Assembly (NCBI GenBank): GCA_946403545.1
Contig: CAMJAG010000006.1
Location: 1 to 21,024, forward strand
From: an uncultured Caryophanales bacterium
GTDB lineage: Bacteria > Bacillota_I > Bacilli_A > RFN20 > CAG-826
Length of the DNA stretch: 21,024 nucleotides
Direction: 5' to 3'
Part shown: positions 6,867-14,238 of the stretch, in pieces
Position numbering within the stretch: position 1 is the stretch's first letter
Layout of the letters: the number at the start of each line of letters is the position of its first letter
Position numbers and translations under genes: made by a program
Notes under the pieces: model-generated
What the model was told of the DNA's origin: nothing
The model's input: only the letters and a program-made list of their open reading frames with translations
The model's database searches: none

Positions 6867-7537
6867 TATTTACCGATCTCCTTAATTTTCTTGTTGATTA
6901 TATCAATAATTGCATTCACTACTTCTTCAATAGACATATCTGATGTGTCTAATGGAATTGCGTCTTCCGCTGGTTTAAGAGGAGCGAATGCTCTATGAGA
7001 GTCAATATAGTCTCTCTTTTTAACATCTTCTCTAATTTCATCTAGAGTACATGCAATACCTTTTTCTTGGTTTTCTTTATATCTTCTAATAGCACGAGTT
7101 TCTGCACTTGCTATTTGATAGATTTTCACTTCTGCTTTTGGAAGAACATATGTTCCAATATCTCTTCCATCCATAATGACAGAGTGTTTTTCTGCCATTT
7201 TTCTTTGGAGTTCCACTAATGCTAATCTGATATCTTTATAGCTAGCTATATAAGATACGTTAGCGTTTACGATAGGAGTTCTAATATCGAATGAAACATC
7301 TTTTCCATTAAGGAATACTAAGTTTCCAGGTTTAAGTTCAATACTTACTTCAGGGATAACTGCGACACAAGCTTTTTCATCTTCACAATTAATGCCTTTT
7401 TCAATGCAATATAATGTGAATGCTCTATACATCGCACCTGTATCGATATATGTGTAGCCTAATATTGTAGCCACTCTTTTAGCGACAGTGCTCTTACCTG
7501 CAGCAGCAGGTCCGTCAATTGCAACACAAACTCTCAT
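6866..7537 (-). CDS. cmk: Cytidylate kinase
   Basis: Phosphorylates CMP/dCMP to the diphosphates with ATP. The P-loop is IDGPAAAGKST at 7-17, DTGAMYRAF is at the substrate site near residues 32-40, MDGRDIGTYV near 120-130, and the lid region and RDYIDSHRAFAPLKPAEDA follow. Length 223 is typical. A GGGGG-rich Shine-Dalgarno lies about 10 bases before the ATG. It sits between a small membrane protein (6-base gap) and der (one-base overlap), and cmk-der proximity is a known Bacilli arrangement. Confidence 0.97.
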   Translation of the reverse strand: MRVCVAIDGPAAAGKSTVAKRVATILGYTYIDTGAMYRAFTLYCIEKGINCEDEKACVAVIPEVSIELKPGNLVFLNGKDVSFDIRTPIVNANVSYIASYKDIRLALVELQRKMAEKHSVIMDGRDIGTYVLPKAEVKIYQIASAETRAIRRYKENQEKGIACTLDEIREDVKKRDYIDSHRAFAPLKPAEDAIPLDTSDMSIEEVVNAIIDIINKKIKEIGK

Positions 7538-7543
7538 ACCAAA

Positions 7544-7825
7544 TTACCCCCTAAAAGCTAATATTCCTAAGAAAGTTAATCCAATTACAATACCTATACC
7601 AATCACAATTAAGAGAGCCATCAAATAAATTCTTTTGAATTTTGCTTGTTTAGACTTTTCTTCAATTTCTTGTTGGTTAGATACTTCTTTGATTACTTCT
7701 TCATATGGTAGTGTTGTTGTAGAAGACATATAATCATTGTCTTTATTAGAGTCTATTTTCACAGAGTTTTCCTTTGTAAATGAGTCTCTATAATCCTTAA
7801 ATTTCACTACCCTAGAATATTCCAT
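7544..7825 (-). CDS. Small single-pass membrane protein of unknown function
   Basis: Not recognised. 93 residues: a hydrophilic N-terminal part of about 65 residues rich in Asp, Glu, Lys, Ser and Asn, then one hydrophobic helix (about 67-91) ending three residues from the C-terminus. Positive residues just before the helix (KQAKFKR) predict the N-terminal part inside the cell, i.e. a tail-anchored topology. There is no signal peptidase site or Cys. It is the first gene of the unit with cmk and der, 6 bases before the cmk reading frame. The ATG has no Shine-Dalgarno and lies 6 bases after a TAGAAT -10 box, so the message may be leaderless. The function cannot be deduced from these neighbours. 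Confidence 0.75.
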   Translation of the reverse strand: MEYSRVVKFKDYRDSFTKENSVKIDSNKDNDYMSSTTTLPYEEVIKEVSNQQEIEEKSKQAKFKRIYLMALLIVIGIGIVIGLTFLGILAFRG

Positions 7826-7860
7826 GCTTTTATTCTAATTAAATTAGAAGAAAAAGTCAT
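7825..7860 (-). promoter_or_regulatory. Promoter of the membrane protein-cmk-der unit, possibly leaderless
   Basis: Minus strand: ATGACT (7860..7855), 17-base spacer, TAGAAT (7837..7832). The predicted start falls on the first base of the ATG at 7825, the same 6-base gap as at cca. Confidence 0.45.
7833..7849. repeat. Perfect 8+1+8 inverted repeat over the promoter
   Basis: TTCTAATT-A-AATTAGAA. It overlaps the -10 box and the spacer of the promoter for the membrane protein-cmk-der unit, the position expected of a repressor operator. AT-only dyads also arise by chance in such DNA. Confidence 0.5.
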
Positions 7861-7886
7861 TTACTAATTCACAAAACCTTTTGTTA

Positions 7887-7922
7887 TTGAAAAACAAAGT
7901 TATTCAAATTATAATTCAATTA
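7887..7922 (+). promoter_or_regulatory. Ferredoxin promoter
   Basis: TTGAAA (7887-7892), exactly 17 bases, TATAAT (7910-7915). The start near 7922 gives a leader of about 25 bases holding the AGGAGG site. Confidence 0.75.
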
Positions 7923-7933
7923 TATAAAAACCC

Positions 7934-7939
7934 AGGAGG
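7934..7939 (+). promoter_or_regulatory. Strong Shine-Dalgarno fixing the ferredoxin start
   Basis: A perfect AGGAGG sits 7 bases before ATG at 7947. The frame is open back to 7881, but this site and the family N-terminus place the start here. Confidence 0.85.
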
Positions 7940-7946
7940 CAGAATT

Positions 7947-8126
7947 ATGGACAAGAAAAAAGTCAAAATCGATCAATCAGCTTGCATTATGTGTGGTGCA
8001 TGTGTAGGCTCTTATCCAGATGATTTCAAATTTTCTGATGAAGGTCCTGCAGAACCAGTTACAGGTGAAGCAGATCCTGAAGCAGCAGATATCTGCGCAG
8101 TTGGTGCAATCTCTTTCGAAGAGTAA
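7947..8126 (+). CDS. Single-cluster [4Fe-4S] ferredoxin
   Basis: A 59-residue acidic electron carrier. Cluster ligands are C13, C16, C19 (CIMCGAC) and a distant C50 (DICAVGAISF), the pattern of one-cluster ferredoxins; the Cys-Pro of two-cluster forms is replaced by Tyr-Pro at 23-24, and Ala replaces the Pro that usually follows the last Cys. It is monocistronic with a near-consensus promoter, AGGAGG and a strong terminator, so it is probably well expressed. Its redox partner cannot be deduced here. Cluster supply would be through the SUF unit further along (inference). Confidence 0.93.
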   Translation: MDKKKVKIDQSACIMCGACVGSYPDDFKFSDEGPAEPVTGEADPEAADICAVGAISFEE

Positions 8127-8135
8127 AAGATATAG

Positions 8136-8167
8136 AAAAACTAGGCCATTGATTAGCCTAGTTTTTT
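8136..8167. terminator. Bidirectional terminator between ferredoxin and ribU
   Basis: An 11-bp perfect stem AAAAACTAGGC / GCCTAGTTTTT with a 9-base loop, and T runs on both strands. It lies 9 bases after the ferredoxin stop; on the other strand the ribU stop codon (8155..8153) falls in the loop. Confidence 0.85.
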
Positions 8168-8857
8168 TGTGCTCAATTTATCTATAAATCTATGTAATCT
8201 CTTATATAAGAGCAATGTAAGGATTAACACTATTGCATCTTTAAGAGCATTAAATGGTATTCCCACCATTAAGAAGAATGGCCATACAAGATTATCTATC
8301 GCAGGATTAGCTAACTTACAAATCTTCAATATTGTCTCTTTAGGTAGATGATAAAGTTTAGAATAAACATCTAACATAATAAATGTAGTGCCAAATGACG
8401 CTGTTAGTACTTGTACTACCATACCAACTGATAATGCAATAATTGCACCCTTGAATGAGTGCATTTTTTTATACACTATTGCAGAAGGTACTACAAATGC
8501 AATGGAGTAAATTAAATCCGCTAATTCACCAACTCCTGCTGTTGAAGTAAGAGGTAGTTTTACTACAGTCTTAATTAAGATAACTATAATTCCTGAAATA
8601 GGACCATAAGCAAATCCTGCAATTAAAGCGGGAATTTCATCTATATGAATCTCTAAAAAACTAGGGAAAAATGGTAACTTAAATTGGAATATAGGAACGA
8701 TATATAAAATGATAGCAATAGATGAAAATACCGCTGTTTTAGCGATAAATTGATTGCTAAATATCTTCTTTCCTTTAAAGAATTGTCCTATTGCGTATAG
8801 CACTACAAGTACTACCAACGCACTAGCGATTAATAATCTGATCTTATCGAATGACAT
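8153..8857 (-). CDS. ribU: Riboflavin ECF transporter substrate-binding subunit RibU
   Basis: Membrane S-component (234 residues) that binds riboflavin/FMN and works with the shared EcfAA'T module, which is not in this window. About six hydrophobic helices are visible after an N-terminal membrane segment (residues 8-27). The segment FFPSFLEIHIDEIPALIAGFAYGP (about 63-86) is characteristic of RibU, as is GELADLIYSIAFVVPSA. The FMN riboswitch immediately upstream gives independent support. The C-terminus is Lys/Arg rich. The weak AAAGG Shine-Dalgarno is within the 3' arm of the riboswitch hairpin, 11 bases from ATG. Confidence 0.93.
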   Translation of the reverse strand: MSFDKIRLLIASALVVLVVLYAIGQFFKGKKIFSNQFIAKTAVFSSIAIILYIVPIFQFKLPFFPSFLEIHIDEIPALIAGFAYGPISGIIVILIKTVVKLPLTSTAGVGELADLIYSIAFVVPSAIVYKKMHSFKGAIIALSVGMVVQVLTASFGTTFIMLDVYSKLYHLPKETILKICKLANPAIDNLVWPFFLMVGIPFNALKDAIVLILTLLLYKRLHRFIDKLSTKKLG

Positions 8858-8891
8858 AAAATAAAAGCCCTTTCTATTAAGATCAGGGCCT
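8858..8891 (-). terminator. Riboswitch expression platform: terminator that also masks the ribU Shine-Dalgarno
   Basis: Minus strand: AGGCCCT (8891..8885), 13-base loop, AGGGCTT (8871..8865), then a T-rich tail TTTTATTTT up to the ATG. The AAAGG of the ribosome binding site is in the 3' arm, so the hairpin could act on transcription, translation or both. The 5' arm GCCCTGA is also complementary over 7 bases to TCAGGGC (9020..9014) at the start of the aptamer. Confidence 0.6.
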
Positions 8892-8909
8892 AAACATACT
8901 AAAGTGTTT

Positions 8910-9024
8910 TTACTTCTCTCATCCTGACTTTACAGTCGCCACTTGAATTTCACAAGTTCCTGCTCATATTCAACCAATGAGCTCGCGGGGTTTACCGCCG
9001 GTCGCTTTTCGCTGCCCTGAAGTG
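8910..9024 (-). promoter_or_regulatory. FMN riboswitch (RFN element)
   Basis: The minus strand shows the RFN consensus in order: CTTCAGGGCAG, CGACCGGCGGTAAACCCCGCGAGC, GGAACTTGTGAAATTCAAG, GGCGACTGTAAAGTCAGGATGAGAGAAG. P1 is closed by ACTTC with GAAGT. It lies 53 bases upstream of ribU and should reduce ribU expression when FMN is abundant. Confidence 0.97.
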
Positions 9025-9057
9025 TCTATATTATAAATCTAATTTTACTAAAGTAAA
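9023..9057 (-). promoter_or_regulatory. Promoter of the ribU riboswitch transcript
   Basis: Minus strand: TATAAT (9035..9030) with TTTACT 16 bases upstream. The predicted start near 9023 coincides with the first base of the aptamer P1, so the RNA would begin with the riboswitch itself. Confidence 0.55.
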
Positions 9058-9060
9058 TAG

Positions 9061-9831
9061 TTATTTTGTGTTTTCTTTATCTATTATCTCTCTAGCTAAT
9101 GAAAAGAAAGATAAAGTTGCACTACTAGTAGGTCTAAATAGACATACTGGAATTCCTCTCATATTACTCTCTGGAATAGATACTGTTCTAGGTATTGGAG
9201 TGGCAAATGTATTCTCTTTAAATAGCTTTTTAACTTCATCCACTATCTCATTACATAAATTAAGTTTTGGATCATACATTGTAAGTAAGAAACCTTCAAT
9301 TTCTAGATTTGGATTGAGTTCTGCTTGGATATTTACTAGTTTTGATAGGATTTGTGTAGTGGCATCTAACGCAAATGGTTCACATTGAACAGGGATTAAT
9401 ATTGAGTTAGCAGCGACCAAACAGTTTTCAGTTAAGAAAGACATACTTGGAGGACAATCAATAATAATGTAATCATATGGATTTTTAATATCTTTGATAG
9501 CTCTTTTTAACAAAGTTAAAGGAGATCTAGATTTCTCTGTGATTGAATCAATACTTGCTAAAGCAAGTTTACTAGGAATAATATCACATCCCAACATAAC
9601 TGTAGATTTAATAGCTTCATTGATATTTACATCTTTTTTAAGAACATCAAAAATAGATGTTGCTACTAAAGAAACATCAATACCAAATCCTTTAGAGGAG
9701 TTACCTTGAGGATCCATATCAATTAAAAGAACACTTTTATTAAAGTGCGCTAATGAAGCTGATAAATTTATAGCGGTAGCGGATTTACCGACACCACCCT
9801 TTTGGTTGGTGATTGCAATAATTCTTGGCAT
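9061..9831 (-). CDS. soj: ParA/Soj-family chromosome-partitioning ATPase
   Basis: A 256-residue deviant-Walker ATPase: KGGVGKS at 11-17 with signature Lys11 and Lys16, Walker A' LLIDMDPQGN (36-43), and Walker B YIIIDCPPS. Length and order fit chromosomal Soj (about 253), which binds DNA nonspecifically as an ATP dimer and regulates DnaA and origin segregation with Spo0J/ParB. It follows rsmG after one base, the classic mnmG-rsmG-soj order near the origin, but no parB follows: the next element is the ribU riboswitch. A MinD-like role is less likely because no C-terminal amphipathic helix is visible. No clear terminator follows the stop. Confidence 0.92.
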   Translation of the reverse strand: MPRIIAITNQKGGVGKSATAINLSASLAHFNKSVLLIDMDPQGNSSKGFGIDVSLVATSIFDVLKKDVNINEAIKSTVMLGCDIIPSKLALASIDSITEKSRSPLTLLKRAIKDIKNPYDYIIIDCPPSMSFLTENCLVAANSILIPVQCEPFALDATTQILSKLVNIQAELNPNLEIEGFLLTMYDPKLNLCNEIVDEVKKLFKENTFATPIPRTVSIPESNMRGIPVCLFRPTSSATLSFFSLAREIIDKENTK

Positions 9832-9832
9832 A

Positions 9833-10534
9833 TTAAAGTTTCCTATCTTTAATTATTGCATAATCACGAGGGTATTTGTTATTTGTAATTTTATCTTTTT
9901 GGATATATACAGTTGCTCTATATTCTTTAGATTCAGGTAAATAGTCTTCTATTACCTTCTCTAAATGAGAATCTAATTTCTTGAATGCGTTTTTAGCAGT
10001 GTCAATTTCATTTTCTACACCTAAGGATTTAAGCGCTAATAAGCGACCTCCTACTTTAAGCATAGGAATAGATAATTCCATTAAAATGGAAAGTTCTGAA
10101 ACTGCTCTTGCGGTAACAAAATCATATTTTTCTCTATGATTTCTAGCGTAATTCTCCGCTCTATCGCATACACAATTGATTTTGTATCCTCTTTCAAGAC
10201 AGAAAGATTTTAGATATTCAATTTTCTTATTAGTGGAGTCTAAAAGAGTTAATTTTATATTTGGATTTAAGATGTACAAGACTAGTCCTGGGAAACCTGC
10301 TCCAGTACCTAAGTCTAATACTTCTTTATTAGATAAATCTAAATTCACTAGTGCTAAAGCACTATCGAATATCATTTTCTCCATGAATACTTCTTTATCT
10401 TTAATAGCGGTGAGATTGAATTTTTCATTAGTTAAAAGAGTGGTTTCCATAAGGTCCACTAATTGGTTAACTTGTTGTTCACTTACTTCTATACCTCTTA
10501 CTGCTAAAGAAGTAATTAATAATTCTTTATTCAT
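9833..10534 (-). CDS. rsmG: 16S rRNA (guanine527-N7)-methyltransferase
   Basis: A SAM-dependent methyltransferase of 233 residues modifying G527 in the 530 loop of 16S rRNA. The SAM-binding motif is EVLDLGTGAGFPGL (about 71-84), followed by LLDSTNKKIEYL and the VTARAVSEL segment typical of RsmG. The FNLTAI stretch near 39-44 is also a family hallmark. The start overlaps the end of mnmG by 8 bases. A TATAAT lies 4 bases before the ATG but codes for mnmG. Confidence 0.96.
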   Translation of the reverse strand: MNKELLITSLAVRGIEVSEQQVNQLVDLMETTLLTNEKFNLTAIKDKEVFMEKMIFDSALALVNLDLSNKEVLDLGTGAGFPGLVLYILNPNIKLTLLDSTNKKIEYLKSFCLERGYKINCVCDRAENYARNHREKYDFVTARAVSELSILMELSIPMLKVGGRLLALKSLGVENEIDTAKNAFKKLDSHLEKVIEDYLPESKEYRATVYIQKDKITNNKYPRDYAIIKDRKL

Positions 10535-12413
10535 GATGATTATATTTTCTTACATTAAGGATAAGAATAGCAACATCTGCTGGATTAACTCCAGAGATTC
10601 TACTTGCTTGTCCAATTGTTAATGGTTTTACTTTATCTAGTTTTTGTCTAGCTTCTAATGCTAATCCATCCATATGAAGGAAATCAAAGCTAGCAGGGAT
10701 TTTCATTTCTTCTAATTTAACAAAGTTATTAGCGTCTCTAATTTGCTTTTCAATATATCCTTCGTATTTAGCGATAACTTCTACTTCTTCAATACCACTA
10801 TCATCTAATTCAATATCGTTCAAAGCAGGAATAAACTGTGCAATTCCCTTATATGTGACATTTGGACGACGTAAAAGTTCAAGTGCTAATACACCACCTT
10901 TAAGTTCATTAAATCCAAGAGAAACAAAGTAATCTTCGATCTCTTTTTTCTTACCTAAATAAGTAGTTTTAAGTACATCTAAAGCTTTTTGGATATTCTC
11001 TTTTTTCTTTAAGAAATTGTTATATCTTTCTTCAGAGATTAAACCAATCTTATGACCAATTTCAGTTAATCTTAGATCAGCGTTATCGTGTCTCATCAAT
11101 AAACGGAATTCCGCTCTTGAAGACATAAGTCTATAAGGTTCTTCTGTTCCTTTAGTAACTAAATCATCAATCATAACACCAATATATGATTGGTCACGTC
11201 TAAGAATTAAAGGTTCTTTTCCTTCAATTTTTAAGCAAGCATTAATACCTGCGAGTAAGCCTAAACCTGCTGCTTCTTCATATCCTGAAGTACCACAGAT
11301 TTGACCTGCTATATATAATCCTGGCCATTTCTTTATTTCTAAAGTTGGACCATATTCTTCAGTTTTAATTGCGTCATATTCAATCGCATAAGCGTATTTT
11401 AAAAATACGGCATTTTCAAAACCAGGTAGAGATCTAACCATTTCTTCTTGAACTTCTACTGGCATAGATGTTGAAAAACCTTGTACATAAATAGAATCAG
11501 TTTCTCTAGATTCTGGTTCTAAGAAGAGTTGATGTCTTTCTTTATCTGCGAATGTAACTATTTTTGATTCAATAGATGGACAATATCTAGGACCCACTCC
11601 TACGATATTACCTGAATAAAGAGCGCTATCTTTAAGATGCTCTCTAATAATTTCATGAGTTTTTGGAGTGGTATAGATTAAATAACAAGGAATTTGTTCT
11701 TCTACTGGAATGAATTCTTTTGTTTCATAGCTAAAAGCTAAATTCCCTTTAGTGCCTGGTTGAATACTACCTTTAGAGAAATCAATTGAATCTCTTTTAA
11801 TTCTTGGAGGAGTACCTGTTTTAAGACGATAAATATCAATACCCATTTCTTTTAAATATGGGGATAGTCCTTTGGATGGTTTTTCTCCATCAGGACCTGC
11901 AACTTCGATATCTTTTCCACGGAAAATAAGAGATTCCATGTATGTTCCTGTAGTTAAAATCACTGCAGAACCTGTATATTCTTTACCTGAACGGCATCTA
12001 ACTCCATATACTTTAGTGTCATCATGAATGACAGAAATAACTTCATCTTCTAACACTGTTAAGTTAGGAGTATTAAGTGCTAAAGATTGTAAATAAGCTG
12101 GGTATTCTAATTTATCTTGTTGCGCTCTTAAGCATTGGACACCAGGTCCTTTACCAGTATTGAGCATCTTCATTTGCAAATAATGATGGTCTGCAGCTTT
12201 GCCCATCATTCCACCTAATGCATCAATCTCTCTAACAACAATTCCTTTAGCGGAACCACCAATTGATGGATTACATGGCATATTACCCATTTTCTTAATA
12301 TTTAAAGATATTAAAAGAGTTTTATGGTTCATATGTGCAGCAGCAAAAGCGGCTTCTAAGCCGGCATGTCCACCACCAACAACTATAACTTCATAGTCGT
12401 ACATATTAACCAA
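10527..12413 (-). CDS. mnmG: tRNA uridine-34 5-carboxymethylaminomethyl modification enzyme MnmG (GidA)
   Basis: FAD enzyme that with MnmE modifies wobble uridine-34 of several tRNAs. FAD site VVGGGHAGLEAA (about 11-22), the MPCNPSIGG loop, GKGPGVQCLRAQQDK, a second FAD motif IAGQICGTSGYEEAAGLG, and the C-terminal helical domain (FLHMDGLALEARQKL...ASRISGV) are all present; length is normal (about 628). The start is unclear: a TTG at 12413 lies 5 bases after a good GGAGGG, whereas the ATG at 12404 is 14 bases away. The gene overlaps the end of sufB if TTG is used, so it is joined to the SUF unit. mnmE is not adjacent. Confidence 0.96.
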   Translation of the reverse strand: MVNMYDYEVIVVGGGHAGLEAAFAAAHMNHKTLLISLNIKKMGNMPCNPSIGGSAKGIVVREIDALGGMMGKAADHHYLQMKMLNTGKGPGVQCLRAQQDKLEYPAYLQSLALNTPNLTVLEDEVISVIHDDTKVYGVRCRSGKEYTGSAVILTTGTYMESLIFRGKDIEVAGPDGEKPSKGLSPYLKEMGIDIYRLKTGTPPRIKRDSIDFSKGSIQPGTKGNLAFSYETKEFIPVEEQIPCYLIYTTPKTHEIIREHLKDSALYSGNIVGVGPRYCPSIESKIVTFADKERHQLFLEPESRETDSIYVQGFSTSMPVEVQEEMVRSLPGFENAVFLKYAYAIEYDAIKTEEYGPTLEIKKWPGLYIAGQICGTSGYEEAAGLGLLAGINACLKIEGKEPLILRRDQSYIGVMIDDLVTKGTEEPYRLMSSRAEFRLLMRHDNADLRLTEIGHKIGLISEERYNNFLKKKENIQKALDVLKTTYLGKKKEIEDYFVSLGFNELKGGVLALELLRRPNVTYKGIAQFIPALNDIELDDSGIEEVEVIAKYEGYIEKQIRDANNFVKLEEMKIPASFDFLHMDGLALEARQKLDKVKPLTIGQASRISGVNPADVAILILNVRKYNHHE

Positions 12414-13806
12414 CGCTTCCCTCCATATCCATTTTGATTAATTGATTTAATTCAACTGCGTATTCCATTGGTAATTCTCTAGAGAATGGTTCAATAAAGC
12501 CCATAACAATCATGTTAGTAGCTTCTTTTTCTGAGATACCTCTAGACATTAGATAGAATAATTGATCTTCACTAATTTTTGAGACAGTAGCCTCATGTTC
12601 AATATATGATGTGTTATTTCTAACATCATTATTTGGAATAGTATCACTTCTTGAAGTGTTATCAAGAATTAATGTGTCACATTCAACATGGCTCCTGCAG
12701 TTTTTAGCTGTACCCATGTGTCTAACTGTTCCTCTATAGTTAGCAACACCACCATTTTTAACAATTGATTTAGAAATAATTGTACTTGTTGTGTTAGGTG
12801 CTAAATGAATCATTCTTGCACCAGCGTCTTGATATTGTCCTTTACCTGCAACTGCAACAGAGATACATGTGCCTTTAGCACCTTCTCCTGCTAATATGCA
12901 TGCTGGATACTTCATATTTAATTGGCTACCAATGTTGCCATCAATCCATTCCATTTGAGCATTTTCATAACATAACGCTCTTTTTGTGACTAAATTCACA
13001 ATGTTATTTGACCAGTTTTGCACTGTTGAGTATCTACATTTAGCGTTTTTATGAATGATAATTTCTACTACTGCAGCGTGTAAACTTTCTTTTGAATAAA
13101 TTGGAGCAGTACAACCTTCCACATAGTGGACATCAGCGCCTTCATCTACAATAATGAGTGTTCTTTCAAATTGTCCTGACTTTTCATTGTTAATTCTAAA
13201 GTAGGATTGTAAAGGCTTATCTAGATGCACTCCTTTAGGGACATAGATAAAGCTTCCACCAGACCAAACAGCACCGTTTAAAGCGGAGAATTTATTATCT
13301 TTAAAAGGAACGACACTACCGAAATATTTTTTAAATAATTCTGGATAAAGTTTTAATCCCATATCAGTAGAAAGGAAGATAACTCCCTTTTCTTCAATTT
13401 CTTTAAGCATATTGTGATATACCACTTCAGATTCATATTGAGTGGATACACCTGCTAAATACTTTTGTTCTGCTTCAGGAATACCTAATTTATTAAATGT
13501 ATTTTTAACTGTTTCTGGAACTTCATCCCAATCTTGGCTTTCTTTTTTAGCTACTCTATTAAAGTATGTATAAGAGTCATAGTCTAGATTAGATAAATCT
13601 GGTCCAAATTCAGGTAACTTTGCATCATAAAAAGCTTTTAAAGATTTTAATCTATATTCAAGCATCCATTCTGGTTCACCTTTAAGTCTAGAGATTTCTC
13701 TAACTACTTCTTCAGATAAACCTTTACCAGTGCTTACAATAGTTTGATCAGCATCTTTAAAACCATATTTATATTCAGCATCTTTTTTATAATCTTCACC
13801 TGACAT
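12406..13806 (-). CDS. sufB: SUF scaffold subunit SufB
   Basis: Scaffold component of the SufBC2D complex where nascent Fe-S clusters are built. Full length at 466 residues. The beta-helix core is recognisable (WSGGSFIYVPKGV, PLQSYFRIN, VEGCTAP, ENAQMEWIDGNIGS). The functional residues inferred from E. coli work are conserved with the right spacing: Cys376 in SHVECDTL and His404-Glu405 in YIEHEATV, 29 residues apart. The N-terminal helical domain (to about 130) is present. It lies 3 bases after sufU; AAAGGA about 10 bases upstream is the ribosome binding site. Confidence 0.97.
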   Translation of the reverse strand: MSGEDYKKDAEYKYGFKDADQTIVSTGKGLSEEVVREISRLKGEPEWMLEYRLKSLKAFYDAKLPEFGPDLSNLDYDSYTYFNRVAKKESQDWDEVPETVKNTFNKLGIPEAEQKYLAGVSTQYESEVVYHNMLKEIEEKGVIFLSTDMGLKLYPELFKKYFGSVVPFKDNKFSALNGAVWSGGSFIYVPKGVHLDKPLQSYFRINNEKSGQFERTLIIVDEGADVHYVEGCTAPIYSKESLHAAVVEIIIHKNAKCRYSTVQNWSNNIVNLVTKRALCYENAQMEWIDGNIGSQLNMKYPACILAGEGAKGTCISVAVAGKGQYQDAGARMIHLAPNTTSTIISKSIVKNGGVANYRGTVRHMGTAKNCRSHVECDTLILDNTSRSDTIPNNDVRNNTSYIEHEATVSKISEDQLFYLMSRGISEKEATNMIVMGFIEPFSRELPMEYAVELNQLIKMDMEGSVG

Positions 13807-13809
13807 ATA

Positions 13810-14238
13810 TTATTTGTCCTTTAATATTTCATCAGCAGCATTCCAACCTATAGTAGCGCATCTAATTCTCGCTGCTTGTTTACTTGTATTAATAAAAGCT
13901 AAAGCTTCTTCTAATACTGATTCATCAAATTCTTCTTCATGAATCATATGATGATATTGTTCAATGATGTATTTTCCATCATCAACATTCTTACCTCTAA
14001 GGAGTTCACACATAATATCAGTAGATGCAGTTGAGATAGCGCATGCTACTCCATTAAAACATGCATCAGTAATGATATTATTTTCTACAAGTAGAAAAAT
14101 ATCTAAATCATCAATGCAGTTATCAGAGTGCATATGTACCTTTTCATAGTTTGAATTAGGTGCATCATGTTTATTTAATGGATGAGAATAATGGTCTAAG
14201 ATAATAGATCTCATCATGTCATTAGTTAAAGTAGGCAT
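13810..14238 (-). CDS. sufU: SufU zinc-dependent sulfurtransferase
   Basis: A 142-residue partner of SufS that takes persulfide sulfur from it. Zinc/sulfur ligands are Cys41, Asp43, Cys66 (GVACAISTAS) and Cys127 (RIRCATIGW), with the long spacing between the second and third Cys typical of SufU rather than IscU. The usual CGD is CID here (Gly to Ile). The N-terminus (IILDHYSHPLNKH) is canonical. The start overlaps the end of sufS by 17 bases. Confidence 0.96.
   Translation of the reverse strand: MPTLTNDMMRSIILDHYSHPLNKHDAPNSNYEKVHMHSDNCIDDLDIFLLVENNIITDACFNGVACAISTASTDIMCELLRGKNVDDGKYIIEQYHHMIHEEEFDESVLEEALAFINTSKQAARIRCATIGWNAADEILKDK

Noticed and set aside
7881..7946. Longer N-terminus for the ferredoxin
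   Set aside because: It would start at a non-ATG codon, runs through the -35, -10 and AGGAGG, and does not resemble ferredoxins.
9024..9060. Hairpin TTTAC-TTTA-GTAAA after soj as a terminator
   Set aside because: Only 5 A/T-rich pairs without a T run; it also overlaps the promoter of the riboswitch transcript.
10535..10548. TATAAT 4 bases upstream of the rsmG ATG as a third leaderless promoter
   Set aside because: The gap is 4 rather than 6 bases, no -35 is evident, and the bases encode the conserved end of mnmG.
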